A stretch of DNA of 64,000 nucleotides from Alteribacter aurantiacus DSM 18675. GTDB taxonomy: Bacteria; Bacillota; Bacilli; Bacillales; Salisediminibacteriaceae. The stretch spans positions 136,664 to 200,663 of the forward strand of contig NZ_KE386943.1 in the NCBI RefSeq assembly GCF_000429705.1, in the 5' to 3' direction. Under the pieces are notes generated by a model that saw only the letters and a program-made list of their open reading frames with translations, searched no databases and had not been told where the DNA came from. This document shows, one piece after another, positions 43,249 through 52,204 of this stretch. Position 1 is the first letter of the stretch, and each line of letters starts with the position of its first letter. The position numbers and the translations under genes were made by a program.

Positions 43249-44289
43249 GTGGAAAACAACCAAAATATTATTGAAGTAAACGAACTGCAAACATCCTTTT
43301 TTGTTGGTGGAAAAGAAGTGAAAGCCGTTGACGGCGTTACGTTTTCCGTGCCAAGCGGTAAAACGCTCGGACTTGTTGGAGAGTCCGGTTCCGGAAAAAG
43401 TATCACCTCTCTTTCCATCATGCGCCTCATTGCCGAGCCCGGCAAAGTAAAGGGCGGAGAAATTAAATTTAACGGTGAAAACTTGCTCGATAAATCAGAG
43501 GGGAAAATGCGACGCATCCGTGGTAACCAGATCTCAATGATCTTCCAAGAGCCAATGACGTCGTTGAACCCCGTATTTACAGTTGGGGATCAAATAGCCG
43601 AGGCGGTCATGATTCACCAAGGCCTTTCGAAAAAAGAAGCATTGAAAAAAGCGTTGGAAATGCTTGAGTTAGTTGGGATTCCATCACCGAAAGCTCGTTT
43701 GAAGAATTACCCTCACGAGCTATCCGGTGGCATGCGTCAGCGTGTGATGATTGCCATCGCCCTCGCTTGTCGCCCGGAACTGTTGATTGCCGATGAGCCG
43801 ACAACTGCTCTTGATGTTACGATTCAAGCCCAGATTCTTCGCTTGATGCGTAACCTGCAAGACGAGCTCGGCATGAGTGTAATCTTAATTACTCACGATC
43901 TCGGTGTTGTAGCTGAAACCTGTGATTACGTTGCAGTTATGTATTCCGGTAAAATCGTAGAGTATGCCGATGTGAATTCACTATTTGCAAATCCTAAACA
44001 CCCGTACACGGTAGGACTACTCAAGTCCTTGCCTCGTCACGATATTGATCAAGAAGGTGAACTTAGCACCATCAAAGGGATGGTTCCAACACCTGATGAT
44101 ATGCCTAAAGGCTGCCGCTTTGCCCCACGTTGCCCGTTCGCACGTGACATGTGCCGCGAAAGCCTCCCTCATTTAGAGGAAGAAGAGAACGGAAATCAAG
44201 TCCGCTGTTGGATTCACACCGACAAGTGGGACGGCCCGGAGGTGAACGTCAAACATGACTACGAATCTGCTGCAAGTCAACAATCTTAA
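43249..44289 (+). CDS. Peptide ABC transporter ATPase, OppD type
   Basis: A 346-residue ATPase starting at a GTG with GGAAAGGAGG upstream. Walker [12 protein letters not shown], signature [12 protein letters not shown], Walker [13 protein letters not shown] and the oligopeptide-transporter C-terminal domain with its cysteines ([15 protein letters not shown]) are present. It couples ATP hydrolysis to import with the OppF partner. The 3' end overlaps oppF by 35 bp. Confidence 0.95.
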   Translation: MENNQNIIEVNELQTSFFVGGKEVKAVDGVTFSVPSGKTLGLVGESGSGKSITSLSIMRLIAEPGKVKGGEIKFNGENLLDKSEGKMRRIRGNQISMIFQEPMTSLNPVFTVGDQIAEAVMIHQGLSKKEALKKALEMLELVGIPSPKARLKNYPHELSGGMRQRVMIAIALACRPELLIADEPTTALDVTIQAQILRLMRNLQDELGMSVILITHDLGVVAETCDYVAVMYSGKIVEYADVNSLFANPKHPYTVGLLKSLPRHDIDQEGELSTIKGMVPTPDDMPKGCRFAPRCPFARDMCRESLPHLEEEENGNQVRCWIHTDKWDGPEVNVKHDYESAASQQS

Positions 44290-45274
44290 ACAGTATTTTC
44301 CGATCAAAGGTGGAATCTTCGGCCGCCGCGTGAACGACGTAAAGGCCGTTGACGACATCACGTTCGGCGTTCGTGAAGGTGAAACGTTAAGCATCGTAGG
44401 AGAGTCCGGTTGCGGTAAATCCACAACGGGGCGCGCGATCCTTCGCTTGGACGAGCCTACGAGCGGTGAAGTGACGTTCAACGGGGAAGATCTTCTCTCT
44501 TTGAGTAAGGGCGAGATGCGTAAGCGTCGTAAAGATCTTCAGATCATTTTCCAAGATCCGTACGCGTCCATCAACCCTCGTCAAACGGTTCGCCAAGTAC
44601 TAAACGAAGCAATGGCAATTCAAAACGTTGTGCCAAAAGAGAAGCGTCTCGACCGCATGATGGAGCTCATGAAAACGGTTGGTCTCGGACCTCACCAATT
44701 GGACCGCTTCCCTCACGAATTCAGTGGTGGTCAGCGTCAGCGTATCGGAATCGCCCGAGCGCTTGCGGTTGATCCAAAGCTCATCGTCTGTGACGAGAGT
44801 GTGTCTGCCTTGGACGTGTCGATTCAAGCACAAGTCTTGAACTTGCTCAAGAAACTTCAGAAGGAATTCAACCTGACGTACTTGTTCATCTCCCACGACT
44901 TGGGTGTTGTTCGTCACATTTCCGACCGCGTGATGGTCATGTACTTGGGTAAAATTGTGGAGATCGGCGATAAGAAGTCGGTTTTCGATAATCCAAAGCA
45001 CCCGTACACGAAGACACTATTGAGCGCGATTCCTGTTCCGGATCCGAACGCGAAGCGCGATCAGATTGTGTTAAAAGGCGACGTTCCTTCTCCAATCGAC
45101 CCGCCGACTGGCTGTCGTTTCCACACTCGTTGCCCGTTCGCAACGGACAAGTGTAAAAATGAAGTGCCTGAGCTAAGAAACACCGGCGCGGACATGATGA
45201 AAGAAGGCCACAACGCTGCTTGTCATTATATTGAAGAGATCGAAAGCGGCGAGATGAAGCCGAAGTATACGTGA
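44255..45274 (+). CDS. Peptide ABC transporter ATPase, OppF type
   Basis: A 339-residue ATPase. Walker [19 protein letters not shown], signature [15 protein letters not shown], Walker [15 protein letters not shown] and the C-terminal [15 protein letters not shown] cysteine cluster are clear. It completes the OppBCDF transporter. A GGAGGTG within the oppD end acts as its ribosome site. Confidence 0.95.
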   Translation: MTTNLLQVNNLKQYFPIKGGIFGRRVNDVKAVDDITFGVREGETLSIVGESGCGKSTTGRAILRLDEPTSGEVTFNGEDLLSLSKGEMRKRRKDLQIIFQDPYASINPRQTVRQVLNEAMAIQNVVPKEKRLDRMMELMKTVGLGPHQLDRFPHEFSGGQRQRIGIARALAVDPKLIVCDESVSALDVSIQAQVLNLLKKLQKEFNLTYLFISHDLGVVRHISDRVMVMYLGKIVEIGDKKSVFDNPKHPYTKTLLSAIPVPDPNAKRDQIVLKGDVPSPIDPPTGCRFHTRCPFATDKCKNEVPELRNTGADMMKEGHNAACHYIEEIESGEMKPKYT

Positions 45275-45283
45275 ATCATTTTC

Positions 45284-45321
45284 TATGAGTCTCGCTACAT
45301 AAAGCGGGGCTCTCTTTTTAT
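45284..45321 (+). terminator. Intrinsic terminator of oppCBDF
   Basis: GAGTCTCGCT pairs with AGCGGGGCTC around ACATAA, followed by TCTTTTTAT. It starts 10 bp after the oppF stop. Confidence 0.82.
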
Positions 45322-45330
45322 AAAAGCTTT

Positions 45331-45366
45331 AAGCCCCTGTCGAATTTCTGACGTGGGGCTTAAACA
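45331..45366. terminator. Second hairpin between convergent transcripts
   Basis: AAGCCCC and GGGGCTT form a stem around a 17-nt loop. It may back up the opp terminator or act for the minus-strand glucan operon, although it is 210 bp beyond that operon's last stop. The rest of 45367-45578 is AT-rich with nothing recognisable. Confidence 0.5.
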
Positions 45367-45578
45367 AAATATTCCTTTTAACAATTACGGATTCACTTAT
45401 CTCGACACTACTCAGATTTTATCTATATTATCGCCATTTGATTATGGATTGATTTTGAATAGACTATAAGGGGAGAAATAGTAACCAAAATTTATATGAT
45501 TGCAATCCCTCATTTAACTTTCAAATGTAAAATTGCCATTGTTATTATAACCTCTCTCATAAAAGTGTACGATTGTGT

Positions 45579-45905
45579 TTATGTTTCAAAATGGAAGTAT
45601 AGTTTTGTAAATATCCTTGAGGTTATTGTAAAAGCACTCTTTATGAAATTAGCCTTAATTTCACTATACAGTTGCGCCTGTACATTAGAATCAGTTTCTG
45701 CCTGTTCTTCGCTGAGACTGAGCTCCATTGACTCTCGATTCTTTTGATCAATCATTTTTATAGAATCTGCTGATCCACTTTCTACTAATAGATCAACATT
45801 ACCATCCATAGCAGATGCAAAGTCATCATAATAGTAGTTAACAATTGAACTAAATAAAAATACGAAGGTTACCAATAGAAGAATATTTACTAACTCAGTT
45901 TTCAT
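45579..45905 (-). CDS. Small membrane-anchored protein of unknown function
   Basis: A 108-residue protein with one N-terminal helix (ILLLVTFVFLFSSIVNYYY) and an acidic extracytoplasmic part (SMELSLSEEQAETDSNVQAQ). The last 25 residues (FIKSAFTITSRIFTKLYFHFET) become basic and aromatic. Its ATG overlaps the stop of the glycosyltransferase gene (ATGA), so it is coupled to it. No family is recognised. It may be an accessory subunit of the polymer synthase or exporter (inference). Confidence 0.6.
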   Translation of the reverse strand: MKTELVNILLLVTFVFLFSSIVNYYYDDFASAMDGNVDLLVESGSADSIKMIDQKNRESMELSLSEEQAETDSNVQAQLYSEIKANFIKSAFTITSRIFTKLYFHFET

Positions 45906-47266
45906 GAGCTCACCTTCCTCATCCTCTCCCTAACAGGGGTAGTTTGAAAACTATTTCCATCCCTTTTTGAAACGTCCCATCCTTCTTTGTTTTTTATATA
46001 CATAAATGTTCCAAAAGTAACGAAGATTAAGCCTAGTAACCTGTAAGTTATAATTTCATAAGGAATAAACCAGGAAATCCTAAGGTAATCTTTTATGCCA
46101 TATTTCAAACCAAACCTTCTGCTGATAACCATAGCTACTATACTTCTATAAGTAGCTAGTAAGAAGGTTACAGACAAGAATGCTAGAGCTACCATATAAT
46201 TACCTTGTGTTGCCACTAAGGTGGCACATACAATTATTGTGAAGAACGCATTAATTGTTCCAAGAATAAAAGAGTCAAACAACAAATAGATGGAAGGTGC
46301 TATACCAAGTTTATGAAAAAAAGCAGTCTTATAGTTAAGGATGCAGTCGAGAAATGCTTTTTGCCACCTTATTCTTTGCTTATATAGATCAACAAAAGAT
46401 GAAGGACATTCTGTGTAGCATATGGCTTCGGGAATAAAGACGAGCTTATGCTTCTTATACTTCGCTTTTATTAATGTGAGACAACGGAGCGTGATATCCA
46501 TGTCTTCTCCAACCGTTTTCCGATACCCCCCCACTTCCAGCAATATACTTTTTCTAAAAACACCAAAAGCACCTGCGATAATTGTCATAGATTGAAATTT
46601 TGTTTGTGTTAACCTGTGTAAATAAAAATCTGTTAGATATTGAATAATTTGGTACTTTATTAAACCTTTCGTGTAAAAAGTTGGTTTAAGGTTCTTTAGT
46701 TTCCCATAAAAACCTTGCCCTATCTGCACCATTCCACCTGCAGCTAATATATACTGGTCATTAAACTTGCTATTAATTACATTCAATGAGTTTGGGTCGA
46801 GAACACTGTCAGCGTCTAAAGTAATCACTATTTCGCTTTCAGAATGGTCAATACCCGAATTTAATGCGTCGGCCTTTCCTCCATTATCCTTATCAATCAT
46901 AGTTATTTTTGGATAAACCGTAGATTTATATAGACCTTTAATTTGATTGTAAGATAAAGCTCCCACAGATCTCTTAATACACCTATTCATTTTTAATTCT
47001 TTTATCAGTAACTCTTTTGTTTGATCACGGGATCCATCATTTATAATAATGACTTCATAGTTTTCATAGTCTAGCTGAAAAACCCCTTCTATACAGTTCA
47101 TGATTATCTTTTCTTCATTAAATGCTGGTATTAAAATGGTAATAGCTTTTTCATCTTTGGTTCTAATATATTCTCTTTTTTCTTTCACAACGAATAGGGG
47201 CACAAAGATATACAGAACTTGAAAAATGATAAATACCGTAAATAAAACTAGTGTAAAAATCATCAT
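45902..47266 (-). CDS. Processive membrane family 2 glycosyltransferase (beta-glycan synthase)
   Basis: A 454-residue synthase with one N-terminal and three or four C-terminal helices around a cytoplasmic GT2 domain. ITILIPAFNEEKIIMNCIEG, INDGSRDQTKELL, ITLDADSVLDP, GGYRKTVGEDMDITLRC and QRIRWQKAFLD are the processive D, DxD, xED and QxxRW motifs of hyaluronan, PgaC, curdlan and cellulose synthases. It makes and extrudes a beta-linked polymer. The GH16 gene 2 bp upstream suggests a beta-1,3 or mixed-linkage glucan rather than poly-GlcNAc. Confidence 0.85.
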   Translation of the reverse strand: MMIFTLVLFTVFIIFQVLYIFVPLFVVKEKREYIRTKDEKAITILIPAFNEEKIIMNCIEGVFQLDYENYEVIIINDGSRDQTKELLIKELKMNRCIKRSVGALSYNQIKGLYKSTVYPKITMIDKDNGGKADALNSGIDHSESEIVITLDADSVLDPNSLNVINSKFNDQYILAAGGMVQIGQGFYGKLKNLKPTFYTKGLIKYQIIQYLTDFYLHRLTQTKFQSMTIIAGAFGVFRKSILLEVGGYRKTVGEDMDITLRCLTLIKAKYKKHKLVFIPEAICYTECPSSFVDLYKQRIRWQKAFLDCILNYKTAFFHKLGIAPSIYLLFDSFILGTINAFFTIIVCATLVATQGNYMVALAFLSVTFLLATYRSIVAMVISRRFGLKYGIKDYLRISWFIPYEIITYRLLGLIFVTFGTFMYIKNKEGWDVSKRDGNSFQTTPVRERMRKVSS

Positions 47267-47267
47267 T

Positions 47268-48215
47268 TTACTCTCCCCCTTCTAATTGATAAACCCTAAC
47301 ATAATCTACACTGAAAAATTGAGGAAAGGACGTAGTTTTATCCGGAGATCCTGGCCAATTTCCGCCAATCGCAGTATTTATATACAAGTACATCTCTTCG
47401 TTAGGTACTAATCGTTTGGTTTTAAACCTTTCAATGCCATCAATAAACCACCTTATTTCCGTAGAGGTCCACTCAATTCCAAAAGTGTGATATTTATAGG
47501 AATAATCATCCCCAACATATGAGCTATAATCCCTTAAAAGGTTTCCATTCTTATCTTCCATATGAACCACCATCCATATTTCATTTGGTTCATCACCTAT
47601 CATTTCAAAGATATCGATTTCAGGAAGCCATGTTTCTTCTCCATTTGGTAAAAGCCAAAATGCTGGAAAAATCCCTTTTCCCTTTGGAAGGCGAGCTCTC
47701 ATTTCTATTTTTCCGTATTTAAAATTGAATTTGTCTTTAGATTGAACTGCGCCAGATGTATACGAGCGTCCTTCATAATACTCCTCTTTACTTGATAGAA
47801 TAAGGTTTCCATTATCCACCTTTACATTATTAGGAGTATAATATTGTAATTCATTGTTCTTTTCAGCTGGCCAATATTCAATATTCCAACGGGTTTTATC
47901 TAATGAATCACCATCAAATTCATCATTCCATATTAATCTCCAATGCTTTTCGTCTTCATCGTAGTATTGGGGTCTAATTAAATGTGTAAACTTTACATTT
48001 TTTTTAAAGTCACTATTCACGATCCTCATTGCATGTGTCGTTATTTCAGTTATTTCTTCTTTTTGAGTGTTCTCTTGACTGTTCGAATTCCCAACTATGA
48101 AAGGAATAGCTCCAAACAATATGACCAGAGTAAAAATTAATATACTCTTAATCAGTAACACCCCCTGAAGTTCTTTATAAAGAACAAAAACGTTAAAAAA
48201 AACCACCTCTTCCAC
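47268..48215 (-). CDS. Secreted family 16 beta-glucanase
   Basis: A GH16 enzyme of about 290-315 residues. The catalytic motif is LPEIDIFEMIG (E-x-D-x-x-E). WRLIWNDEFDGDSLDKTRWNIEYWPAEKNNELQYYT, MRARLPKGKGIFPAFWLLPNG and WFIDGIERFKTKR are typical of laminarinase/lichenase. A signal or anchor helix (LIKSILIFTLVILFGAIPFIVG) follows a short N-terminus. The start is uncertain: the GTG at 48215 lacks a good site, while AGGGGG lies just before the LIKS codons. It cuts beta-1,3 or beta-1,3-1,4 glucans and could trim the polymer made by the adjacent synthase. Confidence 0.9.
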   Translation of the reverse strand: MEEVVFFNVFVLYKELQGVLLIKSILIFTLVILFGAIPFIVGNSNSQENTQKEEITEITTHAMRIVNSDFKKNVKFTHLIRPQYYDEDEKHWRLIWNDEFDGDSLDKTRWNIEYWPAEKNNELQYYTPNNVKVDNGNLILSSKEEYYEGRSYTSGAVQSKDKFNFKYGKIEMRARLPKGKGIFPAFWLLPNGEETWLPEIDIFEMIGDEPNEIWMVVHMEDKNGNLLRDYSSYVGDDYSYKYHTFGIEWTSTEIRWFIDGIERFKTKRLVPNEEMYLYINTAIGGNWPGSPDKTTSFPQFFSVDYVRVYQLEGGE

Positions 48216-48239
48216 AACCTTTTGTTCTTTATATAGAAT
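48170..48239. promoter_or_regulatory. Palindromic operator-like sites upstream of the GH16-GT2 operon
   Basis: GTTCTTTATAAAGAAC at 48170-48185 is a perfect 16-bp palindrome, and GTTCTTTATATAGAAT at 48224-48239 is a near copy 54 bp away. A third relative, TTTCTATATAAAGAAA, lies at 48319-48334. They look like binding sites of a dimeric repressor. The first overlaps the possible start region of the GH16 gene. Confidence 0.6.
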
Positions 48240-48393
48240 AATACTACCATAAAACTCTAAAGTAAACTAAAAACTTTTAATTTTTAACAAGATGTGATTA
48301 AAATCATACAACAATATGTTTCTATATAAAGAAATGTACACCTCTAAACATTCATGACTCCTAAAGACTTCAAATCGTAATATGCCGTTCGAA

Positions 48394-48433
48394 GGTTCAC
48401 TCTAATCAGAGAGTGAACCTTCTTTTTTAGCCA
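48394..48433 (+). terminator. Orphan intrinsic terminator
   Basis: AAGGTTCACTCT pairs perfectly with AGAGTGAACCTT around a short loop and is followed by CTTTTTT on the plus strand. No gene ends upstream of it on that strand, since the neighbour is divergent. It may end a small RNA or an attenuated leader of the HemAT gene. The gap 48240-48393 is AT-rich and shows nothing else. Confidence 0.75.
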
Positions 48434-48563
48434 AAAAGGTCTGGGTCTTTCTATACATATTCCGACAAATAACGGTATACTTATTGAGGGGAATAGTTAA
48501 AATATTGACGCTTTTTACTTGATTCAAGGGGTTTAGGCGATTGCGCAGTGGGAGGAATGGATA

Positions 48564-49856
48564 ATGGTTGTAAAGTGGAAGAAAAGAGAGACGATGTTGT
48601 TTGGGGATTTGGAGACGATTGACGCAAAGATGCAGGTAAAAGACGAGGCGATATTGGCCAAAATTGAGATGATTCATCTGACTATCGACGATTTGAGGGT
48701 TATTCACGCTCTCGAGCCTTATATTAAAGAGAAAATCGGCACGTTGGTGAACGGGTTTTACGATACGGTCGTTTCTGTTCCGGAGCTAGAGCAGATGATT
48801 CGAAATCATAGTACGATCGAGCGCCTTCGCAATACGCTTCAGGAGCACTTGATTGAGCTTTTTAACGGTGAGATTGACGATAGCTTTTTGGACAAACGTT
48901 TGCGTGTGGCAAAAATTCATTTTCACATCGGCCTCAAACCGGCGTGGTATATGGGTGCGTTTCAAAACCTGCAAGACACGTTGACAGAGATTATCTTTGA
49001 ACATGTTCCGGCTGTTGAGGAGAAAAAGCGGGCGATCTCTGCCGTTACGAAGATCTTGAACTTGGAGCAGCAAATCGTTTTGGAAGCGTACGAGCGTGAG
49101 ACGATGCTGCAAAAAGAGAAGGAATACGAAGCGGTGCGAGTTGAGATTCGCACTAACATTCTCGGTGTGAGCAGCGAACTTGTGGCCACTGTCGAGGAAA
49201 CGTCTGTGTCGGTGGACAACCTGAAATTGAACAGTAAAGATGTGGAGCGTATGGTGTCGTCCACGAACGCCAACTCGTTGTCCGCTCAGCGTTCAGCGAG
49301 TGATGGGCAAAAGCATTTGACGGAATTGACCGGTCAAATCGACGCGTTGATGACGTACACGAACGAAATGAACGAGATGGTTGGAGAGCTGATCAACTCG
49401 TCCAAGCAAATCAGTGCGGTCATCAAAATCGTCGAGGATATCGCGGACAAAACCAACTTGCTTGCCTTAAACTCCGCGATCGAAGCCGCCCGTGCCGGCG
49501 AGCACGGACGCGGTTTCGCCGTCGTCGCTGATGAGGTGAGAAAGCTGGCCGAACAAACGAAGGACTCGACTACGCGCATTGAAGCGCTCATTGAAACGTC
49601 AAGAGAATACACGGCCAACGTTAACGATGCCTTGGGTAAAGTAAACAAAGCCGTCCACTCGGGTAAAGAAAAGTCCGAAGTGACCAACCAAGTGTTCCAC
49701 ACGATTACAGAGACCATGGATGGAAATGTGCGGAGCGTGAAAGAAGTGCAAGAACAAATGAATCACTTGGTTGCAGGTGTGGATGAAATTAGCGACGCGA
49801 TCAACTCGATCAATCGCTCGGCGGAAGATTTGAATGAGACGGCGAAGATGGCTTAG
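48564..49856 (+). CDS. hemAT: Globin-coupled aerotaxis transducer HemAT
   Basis: A 430-residue soluble chemoreceptor. Residues 1-190 form a sensor globin (IHALEPYIKEKIGTLVNGFYDTV); the proximal haem histidine is in RVAKIHFHIGLKPAWYMGAF. The C-terminal half is a methyl-accepting signalling domain with the hairpin tip KTNLLALNSAIEAARAGEHGRGFAVVADEVRKLAEQT, which contacts CheA/CheW. No membrane helix. It senses oxygen and steers swimming. GGGAGG precedes the ATG. It is a single gene; no chemotaxis gene is nearby. Confidence 0.95.
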   Translation: MVVKWKKRETMLFGDLETIDAKMQVKDEAILAKIEMIHLTIDDLRVIHALEPYIKEKIGTLVNGFYDTVVSVPELEQMIRNHSTIERLRNTLQEHLIELFNGEIDDSFLDKRLRVAKIHFHIGLKPAWYMGAFQNLQDTLTEIIFEHVPAVEEKKRAISAVTKILNLEQQIVLEAYERETMLQKEKEYEAVRVEIRTNILGVSSELVATVEETSVSVDNLKLNSKDVERMVSSTNANSLSAQRSASDGQKHLTELTGQIDALMTYTNEMNEMVGELINSSKQISAVIKIVEDIADKTNLLALNSAIEAARAGEHGRGFAVVADEVRKLAEQTKDSTTRIEALIETSREYTANVNDALGKVNKAVHSGKEKSEVTNQVFHTITETMDGNVRSVKEVQEQMNHLVAGVDEISDAINSINRSAEDLNETAKMA

Positions 49857-49889
49857 GGTTTTTGGAGTTCGCAACCTAGTTTTATCAAA

Positions 49890-49938
49890 AAAATGACACT
49901 GAAAAAGGTATTTTTTACTTTTTCAGTGACCTCGTTTT
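49890..49938 (+). terminator. Intrinsic terminator after hemAT
   Basis: CACTGAAAAAG (49897-49907) and CTTTTTCAGTG (49918-49928) are perfect complements, followed by ACCTCGTTTTAT. Confidence 0.7.
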
Positions 49939-49994
49939 ATATTGTCGTGGATGAGTTTTTTAGGCTGATTGATTTTAAGAAAGGATGATGTGGA

Positions 49995-50977
49995 TTGAAC
50001 ATTCGTAAGCCCTCGAAAAACCTCTTGATCTCCTCGTTAGTGAAGTTGCTCTAAGGCGGGTGTCTTCCTCTCACCCTCAATATGGTTTTATGGAGTCTGA
50101 TTACAAAGCGTATGCTGCAGGATTTAAAGGGGAAAAGACGGTAGCGTATTTTTAAAAAAACTGCCCTCTTACTTCAAGTAACATCTATCATAACTTAAAG
50201 TTACTATGCCTCGACAACAATGAAACTTTTGAAGTGGACCTCCTCCTTACTTTTCCTGAATATTTGTTAATTGTAGAAGTGAAGTATATCTCCAGCCAGT
50301 CGGCCACCCTCTCGGAATTCCCTCATCAACTTACCCGACTCTCTTATGAAGGTTTAAAAAAGACGTTTCCCGACCCGATTCTTCAAGTGAAGCAGCAGCG
50401 CAAACAATTGAGTGTTTGGCTGCGTGCGAACGGATTCCCTTCAATGCCAATTGAATATCTTGTGGTGATGGCTAATCCGAGCTGCGAGGTAATTATTGCG
50501 GCGAACTACCGGGATCAGGGGCGCGTGATCCGAGCTCCTTTCTTGGAATATAAGATGTCGGAGTTTGGGCGACATCATCGTGAGGAGCGATTGGGTGAAG
50601 AGGTTCTTGGACGGTTGGATAAGGTGTTGCTTGAAGGGCATCGGGCGTCGTTTAAGACTGGGATAGAGCGCTATCGTGTGGCGTTTGATGAGGTTAAGAA
50701 GGGCGTGCATTGTCCCAAGTGTGGAGTGCTCGCGATGGAGCGTAAACATAAGAATTGGGTTTGCAGGGCGTGTGGGCTGCGTTCTAATGATGCGATTATT
50801 GAAACGTTGCGAGATTATTATTTTATGGTGGGAGATACGATTACTAATAGCCAATTGAGAGATTTTTGTTGTATTGAGACTTCAAAGAGCGCTACTAGAA
50901 TTTTTAACAAGTTGAATCTGCGCTCAGTAGGGGCTACAAAAGGGAGACGATATCTATTAGATTCACTTTTGCGGTAG
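49995..50977 (+). pseudogene. Second NERD/zinc-ribbon gene, broken by a frameshift and a nonsense codon
   Basis: TTG at 49995, with AAAGGA upstream, opens LNIRKPS. A one-base loss in the A-run at 50015-50019 then shifts the frame to KPLDLLVSEVALRRV...DYKAYAAGFKGEKTVAYF, where TAA at about 50152 stops it. The same frame continues SSNIYHNLKLLCLDNNETFEVDLLLTFPEYLLIVEVKYI to 50977. Aligned with the NERD protein at 37.6 kb, the stop replaces a leucine codon and no residues are lost. The rest has LQVKQQRKQLSVWL, the CPKC...CRAC zinc ribbon and an intact C-terminal segment (KSATRIFNKLNLRSVGATKGRRYLL). An intact in-frame remainder starts at 50234. Confidence 0.85.
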
Positions 50978-50989
50978 CTTTTTGGGGAA

Positions 50990-51090
50990 GTGGGCGAATT
51001 AATTTGGATTGAGGGTGAATTAATCAATATTGAGGGCGAATTATTTAATATCCAGGGTGAATTAATTCATATTGAGGGCGAATCTTCCAT
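50990..51090 (+). repeat. 21-bp tandem array B
   Basis: Four to five units of exactly 21 bp beginning GGGCGAATTAATTTGGATTGA; later units start GGGTGAATTAAT, GGGCGAATTATT, GGGTGAATTAAT and GGGCGAATCTTC. It follows the NERD gene's stop by 13 bp and runs up to the mtnA terminator. Confidence 0.93.
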
Positions 51091-51113
51091 TCCCCGACTC
51101 CTCCTTCCTCCCC

Positions 51114-51142
51114 ACAAAAAAGACAAGCCCAAAAGGCTTGTC
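51114..51142 (-). terminator. Intrinsic terminator of mtnA
   Basis: GACAAGCC pairs with GGCTTGTC around TTTTGG and is followed by TTTTTTG on the minus strand. The same sequence (27 identical bases) ends mtnU at 61.6 kb. Confidence 0.88.
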
Positions 51143-52204
51143 TCATCTCTCCCCCACCACTGTCTTCAATTCTCTGAAATAATCTCCTCTCACCACGCCA
51201 TTCTCTGTCACTATGGCGGTGATCAAGTCGCCGCTCGTGACGTCGAATGCGGGATTATAGGTTTTCACGCCCGCGGGGGCCATTGGTTCTTCATACCATT
51301 TTGAGGTAATCTCTTCCGCTGCCCTCTCTTCAATTTCAATATCGGCTCCCGTTTCGCATGCGAGGTCGATTGTGGACGTTGGGGCGCATACGTAAAACGG
51401 GATCCCATAATGCTTGGCTAAGATCGCGACGGCGGAGGTTCCGATTTTGTTGGCTGTGTCTCCGTTTGCGGCGACGCGATCGCAACCGACGAGAACGGCT
51501 TGGATTTTGCCTTCGCTCATAACGATGGAGGCCATGCTGTCGCAAATGAGCGTCACGTCCACACCGGCTTCGCTCAGTTCCCACGCGGTGAGGCGCGCGC
51601 CTTGCAAGAGGGGACGCGTTTCGTCGGCGAACACTTTAAAATTGTAGCCTTGCTCTTCGCCTAAATAAATAGGTGCGAGTGCGGTGCCGTATTTGGCGGT
51701 GGCGATAGTTCCTGCGTTGCAATGAGTCAAAATGCCGTCTCCGGGCTCAAGAAGTTCCAACGCGTGCACACCGATCGCTTCACATACTCGCTCATCTTCT
51801 AGGCGGATTTGCTCTGCTTCATCACGGAGCGCCTCGGCCACTAAACGAACATCTTCTACTCTCTCAAACCGCTTCTCCATTCGCTCCAACGCCCAAAAGA
51901 GATTCACGGCGGTTGGGCGGGACGAGCCTAAGTATGCTTTAACGCGTTGAAATGCGACTCGGGCTTCGTCTATGTGAGCATAGGTGCTCTGGTTTAAGCC
52001 GAGATAGACCCCGTAGGCCGCGGCAATGCCGATGGCTGGGGCGCCTCTTACTTTTAGGTGGATGATGGCGTCGAATACGGCTTCAGGGGTAGAGAGAGTC
52101 TCGTATTTTTTTTGCCCAGGTAAGAGGGTTTGGTCTAAGATCACTACGCCGGATCCGTCGGCTGTAAGGCGGACGGATTGGACGATGGGGATGGTGGTGG
52201 TCAT
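51143..52204 (-). CDS. mtnA: 5-methylthioribose-1-phosphate isomerase
   Basis: A 353-residue aldose-ketose isomerase turning methylthioribose-1-phosphate into methylthioribulose-1-phosphate. The start is the ATG at 52204 ([13 protein letters not shown]), which overlaps the mtnK stop by 4 bp; the longer upstream frame is the shadow of mtn[36 protein letters not shown] (catalytic Cys) and [20 protein letters not shown] (catalytic Asp) identify MtnA rather than eIF2B. It is last in the importer-mtnK-mtnA operon. Confidence 0.96.
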   Translation of the reverse strand: MTTTIPIVQSVRLTADGSGVVILDQTLLPGQKKYETLSTPEAVFDAIIHLKVRGAPAIGIAAAYGVYLGLNQSTYAHIDEARVAFQRVKAYLGSSRPTAVNLFWALERMEKRFERVEDVRLVAEALRDEAEQIRLEDERVCEAIGVHALELLEPGDGILTHCNAGTIATAKYGTALAPIYLGEEQGYNFKVFADETRPLLQGARLTAWELSEAGVDVTLICDSMASIVMSEGKIQAVLVGCDRVAANGDTANKIGTSAVAILAKHYGIPFYVCAPTSTIDLACETGADIEIEERAAEEITSKWYEEPMAPAGVKTYNPAFDVTSGDLITAIVTENGVVRGDYFRELKTVVGER

